Made by a program: the position numbers and the translations under genes
The notes under the pieces: model-generated
Seen by the model: only the letters and a program-made list of their open reading frames with translations
Told to the model about the DNA's origin: nothing
Databases searched by the model: none
Part shown: piece after piece, positions 1 through 5,890 of the stretch
Numbering within the stretch: position 1 is the stretch's first letter
Layout of the letters: every line of letters starts with the position of its first letter
NCBI GenBank assembly: GCA_023511325.1
Contig: JAIMBU010000143.1
Span: 1-6,854 of the forward strand
Length of the DNA stretch: 6,854 nucleotides
From: Gorillibacterium sp.
GTDB taxonomy: Bacteria > Bacillota > Bacilli > Paenibacillales > NBRC-103111
Reading direction: 5' to 3'

Positions 1-398
1 GTGTTGAGCTAGGACCTCGTGATATGGAGAATGGACAAGTCGTCGTCGTATCCCGTGTTTCCGGTGAGAAGAAAATGATTGCCCAAGAGAACCTTGCGGA
101 ACAAATCACTACCCTTTTGACCGAGGTTCATAACGATATGTTCGAGAAAGCGAAGAAGTTCCGTGATGAACATTTCTCTTCCGTAGAAACAATGGATGAG
201 TTAGCGAAGTTTTTGGAGGAAGCCAAAGGTTTTGCTCTCGCAGGTTGGTGTGGCTCGGATGCTTGTGAAGCCCAGGTCAAGGAAGAGACAGGTGCAACCA
301 GTCGAAACATTCCGTTCAATCCAGCCGAGCACAAAAAAGTTTGTCTCGTATGTGGTGAAGCTGCGAAACATACCGTCCTTTTTGGTAGAGCTTACTAG
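1..398 (+). CDS. proS: Prolyl-tRNA synthetase, C-terminal part (5' truncated by window edge), archaeal/eukaryote-like type with zinc domain
   Basis: This cytoplasmic class II aminoacyl-tRNA synthetase charges tRNA-Pro with proline. Only the last 131 codons are in the window. The frame is open from base 3, and the translation begins VELGPRDMENGQ, so the ATG at 24 is internal and not the start. The visible part covers the end of the anticodon-binding domain (the xELGPRD segment) and then the C-terminal zinc-binding domain. Four cysteines are spaced C-x4-C (codons at 249 and 264) and C-x2-C (342 and 351), with GATSRNIPF between the pairs. The protein ends in GRAY. In family members such as the Thermus enzyme, the same Cys4 pattern binds zinc and the terminal Tyr reaches towards the active site. 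This marks the shorter (about 480 aa) archaeal/eukaryote-like ProRS, not the longer bacterial type with an editing insertion, although the upstream part that would confirm it is not visible. The gene lies 215 bases before polC and is followed by a terminator. Confidence 0.93.
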   Translation, partial: VELGPRDMENGQVVVVSRVSGEKKMIAQENLAEQITTLLTEVHNDMFEKAKKFRDEHFSSVETMDELAKFLEEAKGFALAGWCGSDACEAQVKEETGATSRNIPFNPAEHKKVCLVCGEAAKHTVLFGRAY

Positions 399-455
399 CA
401 AAGATATTTTTTGAGTGTAGCCTCTAGTGAAATGATGGCCGATCGTTTAGAATAG

Positions 456-508
456 AAGAGCACGGGAATGGACCCTGCTAAGGGGCTATTTACCTGCTCT
501 TTTTATTT
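456..508 (+). terminator. Rho-independent terminator after proS
   Basis: A perfect 7-bp stem, AAGAGCA (456-462) with TGCTCTT (495-501), encloses a long imperfect inner hairpin. The inner part has GG/CC, AAT/ATT and an apical CCCT (473-476) with AGGG (481-484) closing a four-base loop. The 3' arm runs straight into TTTTTATTT (500-508). It lies 57 bases after the proS stop and more than 100 bases before polC, so it most likely ends the proS transcript. A role in the polC leader cannot be excluded. Confidence 0.72.
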
Positions 509-571
509 AGATATCAGTTAATATAGCGTTGCTAAATACTATTTTTTATGTGCACCCCACTTAATAGGTTC

Positions 572-580
572 TGTTATATA
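572..580 (+). promoter_or_regulatory. Weak candidate -10 region for polC (extended-type TGtTATATA)
   Basis: TG, one base, then TATATA resembles an extended -10 element and sits 34 bases before the polC ATG, after the proS terminator. The hexamer matches the sigma-A consensus at only four of six positions. No convincing -35 hexamer lies 16-18 bases upstream, where the sequence is GCACCC. The surrounding 508-600 stretch is AT-rich and could hide another start site. This is a suggestion for where polC transcription might begin, not a firm call. Confidence 0.22.
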
Positions 581-613
581 TCGTTTATCGTTGATTGCTA
601 AGGAGGATTTGAA

Positions 614-3600
614 ATGAACATGCTGGAGGGCAAGAGGTCTCGCTTTGAGATGCTGATGGCGCATGCCGAAATCCCTAAAGAAGTGGTTACTGCTCACTTT
701 ACTGATGGCTACATCGAGCATGTAGAGGTCAGTCGGTTAAACCGTGAATGGCTTTTTCATCTGGAAAAGGAAACACTTGTCCCATCTGACGTATACCGTT
801 CCTTCTGCCGAATCATTCAGGAGAAGTTTAGCCATATCGCCAAGGTTCGCTTTGTTATTCATTATGCCGATACGGTAGCTAAAGAGCAGTTGGTAGAGGA
901 ATACTGGAGTATGCTACTAGAATGGATCCAGCGCCAGGAGGCTTCGATCAATGGTTGGTTGACGAAGGCCAAAATGGAGGTATCTGGTAGTAGAATTACG
1001 GTAAGCATGACGGATAGCATCGGACTGGAATTCGCGCGCAAAAAGAATGTAGACCGTTATATCCAAAGCTTTTTCCGTGATTACTTCTCGCATGACATCC
1101 AAATTAAGTTTCAAATGCACGAGAATCCTCAAGATCTTAGGGATGAGGTCGCCAAGCAGAGAGAGCAAGAGGACAGCTCCGTTATCCGCGAGATGATCAC
1201 TTCCATCGACAATGAGAACGAAAGCAATAAGCTGGCTGACGCTGATCTTAAGCTGATGCTGGGAAATGATATCAGAGATGTACCTGTTCCGCTTTCGGCC
1301 ATTCAAGACGTGGAGAAGAAGGTTACCGTACAAGGTATGGTGTTTGGACTGGATTCCAAGGAATTAAAGAACGGAACAACATTATTCACCTTTAATCTGA
1401 CTGATTTTACCGATTCTATTCTCGTTAAAGCTTTTGCCCGCAACAAAGAGGATGCGAAAATATACAGTCTCCTGGCCAATGGTAAATGGATCAAGACACG
1501 AGGTAAAGTAGATTACGATACCTTCTCCCAGCCTCCGGAGCTTATGTTGATCCCAGCGGATTTAACTGAAGTAGGTCCACCACCTGAGCGCAAGGACAAT
1601 GCTGCAAAGAAACGGGTCGAATTCCATTTACATACAACCATGAGTGCAATGGACGGAATTACGCCGATTAGTGAATATATTAAGACTGCAGCCAAATGGG
1701 GCATGAAAGCTATTGCGGTCACTGACCACAGTGTTGTCCAATCCTTTCCCGATGCGGGGAAAGCGGCCAAGAAGCATGGAATTAAGATGATTTACGGTGT
1801 GGAAGCGAATGTGGTCAATGATGCGGTACCTATTGTTACCAATGAAGATGGACGTAGCCTTGTGGATGCGGAATATACCGTATTTGATATTGAAACAACA
1901 GGATTATCTGTCGTCAACAATAAAATTATTGAAATCGCTGGAGTGAAAATGCGGGGTGAAAAGATCCTTGATTCTTTTTCCACGTTTATCGATCCGCATG
2001 AGAACATTCCTTATCACATAACGCAGCTAACCAGCATCACCAATGAAATGGTCAAGGGGGCGCCTGAACTTCAGGACAAGCTACCGGAATTTCTTCAGTT
2101 CGTCGGAGACAGTGTACTCGTTGCCCATAATGCCCAATTCGATATTGGCTTCATGCAGGCGAATCTAAAGGCACTTGGTTTGCCACTACTGACTAATCCT
2201 GTACTGGATACCTTGGAGCTTGCTCGTTTTATGTATCCTGATCTGAAGAATCACCGGCTTAACACGTTGACCACCAAGTTCAAGGTGAACCTAGAGAACC
2301 ATCATCGGGCTGTTGATGATGCGGCTGCCTTGGGCGATGTGCTGCAAGGCATGATCAAAGAGGTCATGGAGCAGAAAAACATGACCAAGCTCTCCAGCTT
2401 AAATGACTATGTGGGTATAGATTTATCAAATCAGCGGCCGTTTCACTGTGGGATTTATGCGAAGAACCAAATCGGTAAGAAGAACTTGTACAAACTCATC
2501 ACATTATCCCATACGGAACACTTCAAACGTGTCGCTCGTATCCCCAGAAGTAAACTTGTTGAACTACGAGAAGGTTTATTGATTATCTCGGGCTGTGAGA
2601 AGGGCGAGTTCTTTGAAACCGTCTTGAACAAATCGCGCGAAGAGGCAGAGCAGGTAGCGGAGTTCTACGATATCTTGGAGATCCAACCGATTGATATGTA
2701 CATGCATCTAGTGGATAAGGGTTTCGTTGGCAGTCGGTTCGATATAGAGAAGGCACTGCGTACCGTGTGCGAGATTGGCATGAAGCTGGATAAGCCAGTG
2801 ATCGCCACGGGGAATGCTCACTACTTGGTTCCTCGCGACAAGATATGTCGGGATATAACCATCAATGGCATCACTGGCTTCAGTCCTCTGAAGGATCAGC
2901 GCAAGCCGGATGCCCACTTTCGCACAACCGAGGAAATGCTAGAGGAATTCAATTTTCTCGGTGTGGACAAGGCTCATGAGGTCGTTGTCAATGCTACGGA
3001 TCGCTTAGCCGATCAATTTGAGGAAATCTCCTTATTTCCGCGTGTGGGTGGACCAACCGATAACGGTCTGTTCTCACCTATCATTGAAGGGGCAGACGAC
3101 GAGATCCGTAACAACTGCTATCAAACAGCCAAGAATATGTATGGCGAAGAACTCCCTGACGTTGTGGTGAAGCGACTGGAGAAGGAGTTAAAGCCGATCA
3201 TCGGCTATGGCTTCTCCGCCAACTATCTGATCTCGGAGCGACTTGTCAAAAAGTCCAATGCAGATGGTTATCTGGTAGGTTCACGGGGTTCCGTTGGCTC
3301 CTCCTTTGTAGCAACGATGCTCGGCATTTCTGAAGTTAATCCACTACCGCCGCACTATACATGTAAGGCATGCCAATACTATGAGTTTTTTACTGATGGT
3401 TTGATTCCCTCAGGTTTTGACTTGCCGAACAAAGCTTGTCCGCGCTGCGGCGAACCGCTGCGCGGTGAAGGCCAGGACATTCCCTTTGAAACGTTTCTTG
3501 GTTTCAAGGGAGACAAGGTTCCCGATATTGACTTGAATTTCTCCGGAGCCTATCAATCTGAAGCACATAATTACACCAAAGTTCTCTTCGGACCGAAGAA

Positions 3601-4945
3601 TGTGTTCCGGGCAGGAACGATCGGTACGATTGCAGATAAGACTGCTTATGGCTATACGAAGAAATACGAGGAGCATCTTGGCAAGACATGGCGACGGGCA
3701 GAAGTCGAGCGATTAGCCATGGGGTGCACGGGTGTCAAGCGCAGTACGGGACAGCATCCGGGAGGAATCGTCGTCGTTCCTGATTATATGGACGTGGAGG
3801 ATATCACGCCTGTGCAGTATCCTGCTGACGATACCACCTCCGACTGGTTGACGACTCATTTTGATTACCATGCTTTTGAAGAGAATCTGCTCAAACTCGA
3901 TATTCTCGGACATGATGATCCAACCATGATGCGGATGCTTCAGGATTTAACGGGCGTTGACCCGACGGGACTTCCTATGAACGATCAGGCAGTTATGAGC
4001 TTATTTAGTTCCACGACGGCACTTGGCGTGACACCAGAGCAAATTCGCACTTCGGTAGCTACGTATGGGGTACCCGAGATGGGAACTAAATTTGTTCGGC
4101 AAATGCTGCAAGAAACGCATCCATCAACCTTTGCCGATCTACTGCAGATTTCCGGTTTGTCTCATGGTACAGGTGTATGGATTGGTAACGCGCAAGAGTT
4201 AATCAAGCGGGGCATCTGCGACATCAAGACCGTTATTGGCTGTCGGGATGATATCATGCTCTATCTGATCTCCAAAGCGGGAATGGATGCCGGACTCGCC
4301 TTTAAGATTACGGAAAGCGTTCGTAAGGGTAGAGGGCTAACCCCTGAATGGAAAGAAGATATGAAGAAGTGCAATGTTCCAGCTTGGTACATTGAGTCCT
4401 GCGAAAAAATTGAGTATATGTTTCCAAAGGCGCATGCCTCGGCCTACGTTATATCCGCCGTGCGGACAGCTTATTATAAGCTCTATCATCCAATGGCTTA
4501 TTATGCCACTTTTTTCTCGGTACGCGCAGATGATTTCGACGTAGAATTGTTCTGTCAGGGCTATAATGCGATCTACAAAAAGCTGGTAGAGATAGAAGAG
4601 AAGGGCTTTCAGGCACTACCTAAGGAAAAAGCGATGTGTTCGATTCTCGAGATGGGAATAGAGATGACCGCTCGTGGTTTTTCCTTTAAGCCGATTGATC
4701 TTTATCATTCTGACGCGGTTAAATTCCAAATTGATGGCGATTCCTTGCTTCCACCGTTCTCTGCTGTGGGTGGCATCGGTGATAATGCAGCCAAACAGAT
4801 TGCTGTAGCCAAAGAAGAAGGAGACTTCCTTTCGATAGAGGACTTCCAGCGCCGGTCTAAAGCTTCAAAGACAATCGTTGAGCTCCTTACCGGAATGGGC
4901 TGCTTCCGTGGGCTTCCGGAATCGAATCAACTGTCCTTATTCTGA
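614..4945 (+). CDS. polC: DNA polymerase III alpha subunit, PolC type, with 3'-5' exonuclease
   Basis: This is the main replicative polymerase of low-GC Gram-positives; it copies DNA at the fork and proofreads. The 1443 aa length is close to the usual ~1435-1445. An AAGGAGG site at 600-606, seven bases before the ATG, fixes the start. Domains in order: N-terminal domain (1-~230); OB fold (~237-320); first PHP half with HLHTTMSAMDG (338-348); inserted DEDDh exonuclease (~421-590) with D425, E427, D510, H564 and D569; second PHP half (~610-830) with SGCEKG near 660 and TGNAHYL at 732-738; polymerase core with GSRGSVGSS (889-897), zinc cysteines C917, C920, C942 and C945, catalytic D971 and D973 in PDIDLNFSG, and third aspartate D1096 in LKLDILGHDD; helix-hairpin-helix region (from ~1386); terminal QLSLF (1439-1443), a sliding-clamp binding motif. 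All key residues are present, with no frameshift. The gene probably forms its own transcription unit, since a terminator precedes it and a strong new promoter follows it. Confidence 0.98.
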   Translation: MNMLEGKRSRFEMLMAHAEIPKEVVTAHFTDGYIEHVEVSRLNREWLFHLEKETLVPSDVYRSFCRIIQEKFSHIAKVRFVIHYADTVAKEQLVEEYWSMLLEWIQRQEASINGWLTKAKMEVSGSRITVSMTDSIGLEFARKKNVDRYIQSFFRDYFSHDIQIKFQMHENPQDLRDEVAKQREQEDSSVIREMITSIDNENESNKLADADLKLMLGNDIRDVPVPLSAIQDVEKKVTVQGMVFGLDSKELKNGTTLFTFNLTDFTDSILVKAFARNKEDAKIYSLLANGKWIKTRGKVDYDTFSQPPELMLIPADLTEVGPPPERKDNAAKKRVEFHLHTTMSAMDGITPISEYIKTAAKWGMKAIAVTDHSVVQSFPDAGKAAKKHGIKMIYGVEANVVNDAVPIVTNEDGRSLVDAEYTVFDIETTGLSVVNNKIIEIAGVKMRGEKILDSFSTFIDPHENIPYHITQLTSITNEMVKGAPELQDKLPEFLQFVGDSVLVAHNAQFDIGFMQANLKALGLPLLTNPVLDTLELARFMYPDLKNHRLNTLTTKFKVNLENHHRAVDDAAALGDVLQGMIKEVMEQKNMTKLSSLNDYVGIDLSNQRPFHCGIYAKNQIGKKNLYKLITLSHTEHFKRVARIPRSKLVELREGLLIISGCEKGEFFETVLNKSREEAEQVAEFYDILEIQPIDMYMHLVDKGFVGSRFDIEKALRTVCEIGMKLDKPVIATGNAHYLVPRDKICRDITINGITGFSPLKDQRKPDAHFRTTEEMLEEFNFLGVDKAHEVVVNATDRLADQFEEISLFPRVGGPTDNGLFSPIIEGADDEIRNNCYQTAKNMYGEELPDVVVKRLEKELKPIIGYGFSANYLISERLVKKSNADGYLVGSRGSVGSSFVATMLGISEVNPLPPHYTCKACQYYEFFTDGLIPSGFDLPNKACPRCGEPLRGEGQDIPFETFLGFKGDKVPDIDLNFSGAYQSEAHNYTKVLFGPKNVFRAGTIGTIADKTAYGYTKKYEEHLGKTWRRAEVERLAMGCTGVKRSTGQHPGGIVVVPDYMDVEDITPVQYPADDTTSDWLTTHFDYHAFEENLLKLDILGHDDPTMMRMLQDLTGVDPTGLPMNDQAVMSLFSSTTALGVTPEQIRTSVATYGVPEMGTKFVRQMLQETHPSTFADLLQISGLSHGTGVWIGNAQELIKRGICDIKTVIGCRDDIMLYLISKAGMDAGLAFKITESVRKGRGLTPEWKEDMKKCNVPAWYIESCEKIEYMFPKAHASAYVISAVRTAYYKLYHPMAYYATFFSVRADDFDVELFCQGYNAIYKKLVEIEEKGFQALPKEKAMCSILEMGIEMTARGFSFKPIDLYHSDAVKFQIDGDSLLPPFSAVGGIGDNAAKQIAVAKEEGDFLSIEDFQRRSKASKTIVELLTGMGCFRGLPESNQLSLF

Positions 4946-4978
4946 TTATCATGCAGGTAGCTCAATCGCAGATGATAA
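4946..4978 (+). repeat. Inverted repeat directly after the polC stop codon
   Basis: TTATCAT (4946-4952) and ATGATAA (4972-4978) are perfect 7-base inverted copies separated by 19 bases, and the first base of the left arm follows the polC stop codon immediately. No T-tract follows (GAGAAATCGC), so it is not a standard intrinsic terminator. It may protect the 3' end of the polC message, or it may be chance in AT-rich sequence. Confidence 0.35.
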
Positions 4979-5016
4979 GAGAAATCGCTATAAATTAGCA
5001 TATATTGACAAACAGG

Positions 5017-5033
5017 AATTGCTTTTAGCAATT
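5017..5033. repeat. Small palindrome AATTGC-TTTTA-GCAATT upstream of the rimP promoter
   Basis: Two perfect 6-base arms (5017-5022 and 5028-5033) flank a 5-base centre. The palindrome ends 29 bases before the -35 hexamer of the strong promoter at 5063. A consensus TTGACA (5005-5010) lies just upstream, but nothing resembling a -10 is found 16-18 bases beyond it. No T-tract follows the second arm directly. It could be a protein-binding site acting on the rimP promoter; the sequence alone does not show which protein, if any. Confidence 0.3.
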
Positions 5034-5062
5034 GGAACGCTTTTCCGATCTTCCCCTGCCTA

Positions 5063-5091
5063 TTGTAAGGGCTATCTGGTTATGGTATAAT
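5063..5091 (+). promoter_or_regulatory. Strong sigma-A promoter with extended -10, driving rimP-nusA
   Basis: TTGTAA (5063-5068) serves as -35, followed by a 17-base spacer and a perfect TATAAT (5086-5091). TG one base before the hexamer (5083-5084) gives an extended -10. Transcription is expected to begin near 5098-5101, just after a run of eight T. It lies 118 bases after the polC stop and about 290 before rimP, so it gives the rimP-nusA unit its own transcription start and implies a long untranslated leader. Confidence 0.8.
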
Positions 5092-5097
5092 TTTTTT

Positions 5098-5383
5098 TGG
5101 TAATAATGTGGATAGTCGTCCGTGTGCAGAGAGTGGGGAAACCCACTCTTTACATTTATAAATCAGATCCCATACCTCTACGGCGTCCCTTGCCGCTCTG
5201 ATTTGTCCGGTAAACGGCCCCGCTTCCAGAAGTCATGGAGCGGTCTAGCCGTTTATACTTGTGCTTCAGGGTTTTTACTGGTACAGGATACGGCGGAGAT
5301 GATTCTTCCCTTGGGTAGCCGTAATGGCTACCCGCGGACAGGGCGAAAATCGAAACGAAAGAGTGAAAAGGGGGGGCAAGCGT
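5098..5383 (+). promoter_or_regulatory. Highly structured 5' leader RNA of rimP-nusA, candidate cis-regulatory element
   Basis: The leader runs for about 285 nt between the promoter and the rimP start. Five hairpins follow one another. H1: AGAGTGGG/CCCACTCT (5130-5149) with a GAAA tetraloop. H2: AAATCAGA/TCTGATTT (5160-5204) with inner CGGC/GCCG. H3: TAAACGGC/GCCGTTTA (5211-5255), topped by CCGCT-CCA/TGG-AGCGG (5220-5243) with one bulged T. H4: CTTGTGC/GTACAGG (5258-5287, two G-U pairs) with inner CAG/CTG. H5: GGGTAGCC/GGCTACCC (5313-5333) with loop GTAAT. GTCCGT (5118-5123) could pair with GCGGAC (5334-5339) and close the whole set. A pyrimidine tract (5305-5312) could pair with the rimP Shine-Dalgarno run. 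After H1 only a weak T-rich run follows, and none follows H5, so a translational switch fits better than a terminator. I do not recognise a known riboswitch class. The structure is seen; regulation by it is inferred. Confidence 0.6.
5368..5376 (+). promoter_or_regulatory. rimP ribosome binding site (AAGGGGGGG) selecting the TTG start
   Basis: Two A followed by seven G form a purine-rich Shine-Dalgarno element that ends seven bases before TTG 5384. No comparable site precedes the in-frame ATG at 5324 or the GTG at 5363, so this element decides the start. The G run can also pair with CTTCCCTT at 5305-5312 in the leader, which would hide it from ribosomes. Confidence 0.72.
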
Positions 5384-5842
5384 TTGAACGACAAAATAAA
5401 ATCCATCATTGAAGCGATTACGCTTCAGTTTTTAGAAGAGAATGGATTCGAACTTGTGGATGTGGAGTATGTAAAGGAAGGAAGAAATTACTTCCTACGT
5501 GTTTACGTTGATAAGGAAGGCGGCATTGATATTGATGATTGCAGCCGAGTCAGCGAATACATCAGTACTGTACTTGATGAAAACGATCCAATTACTGAAG
5601 CTTATTTTCTCGAAGTATCTTCACCTGGAGCTGAACGTCCTTTAAAGAAACCTCAGGATTATGTGAAGGCGGAAGGCAAACAGGTTTTGGTCACGACTCA
5701 TGAACCAGTGGATGGACTAAAGGAATTTGAGGGTAAGCTTGTCGCTGTAACTGACGAGCAGCTTACCGTACAAATCGGTAAAAAAGCCTATGATATCCCA
5801 CGGGAAAAGGTAGCTCATGCCCGATTGGCAATCGTATTTTAA
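5384..5842 (+). CDS. rimP: Ribosome maturation factor RimP
   Basis: RimP is a small cytoplasmic protein that binds the immature 30S subunit and helps its assembly (YlxS in Bacillus). Counting from TTG 5384, the protein has 152 aa, normal for the family. The N-terminal domain (~1-85) includes ELVDVEYVKEG (23-33) and the signature YFLEVSSPGAERPL (74-87). The C-terminal SH3-like barrel (~92-152) ends in a VAHARLAIVF tail. The frame stays open upstream to an ATG at 5324, but those 20 extra residues are basic and unlike the family. That ATG lies in the leader hairpin loop without a ribosome site, whereas TTG has a G-rich site seven bases upstream and matches where relatives begin. A TTG start is often inefficient and may help keep expression low. 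nusA follows after 48 bases with no terminator visible between them, so the two are probably cotranscribed. Confidence 0.95.
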   Translation: MNDKIKSIIEAITLQFLEENGFELVDVEYVKEGRNYFLRVYVDKEGGIDIDDCSRVSEYISTVLDENDPITEAYFLEVSSPGAERPLKKPQDYVKAEGKQVLVTTHEPVDGLKEFEGKLVAVTDEQLTVQIGKKAYDIPREKVAHARLAIVF

Positions 5843-5870
5843 ATTATGAAACGTCGTCTTGATTAAATGG

Positions 5871-5877
5871 AAGGGGG
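5871..5877 (+). promoter_or_regulatory. nusA ribosome binding site (AAGGGGG) with long spacing
   Basis: AAGGGGG is the only good Shine-Dalgarno match between rimP and nusA. It ends 13 bases before the ATG at 5891, longer than the usual 6-9. An in-frame ATG at 5867 overlaps this region but has no ribosome site of its own, and its eight additional residues do not look like the NusA N-terminus, so 5891 is preferred. Confidence 0.55.
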
Positions 5878-5890
5878 AATTAAAAGCGCA

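Noticed and set aside
399..613. T-box riboswitch or other known leader between proS and polC
   Set aside because: No T-box consensus or AGTA-like stem I features are visible; the hairpin and T-tract are adequately explained as the proS terminator.
917..1333. 138-codon minus-strand frame within polC
   Set aside because: Antisense shadow of a well-conserved polC region; no ribosome site or family resemblance. The other minus-strand frames inside polC, rimP and nusA were rejected for the same reason.
4878..5090. 70-codon frame from the end of polC into the spacer
   Set aside because: It begins inside polC in another frame and ends on the TATAAT promoter element; no ribosome site and no recognisable protein.
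5313..5345. Hairpin H5 considered as an intrinsic terminator before rimP
   Set aside because: The stem is strong, but the bases that follow are GCGGACAGGG, with no T-tract.
5098..5383. Named riboswitch classes (TPP, FMN, SAM, lysine, glycine, c-di-GMP, ykkC) for the rimP leader
   Set aside because: I looked for the conserved core sequences of these classes and did not see any of them. A formal covariance-model search was not possible here.
5122..5412. 96-codon frame with a GTG start overlapping the leader and the rimP start
   Set aside because: It has no ribosome site and overlaps rimP out of frame. Its translation resembles no family I know, and the DNA is better explained by hairpin arms.
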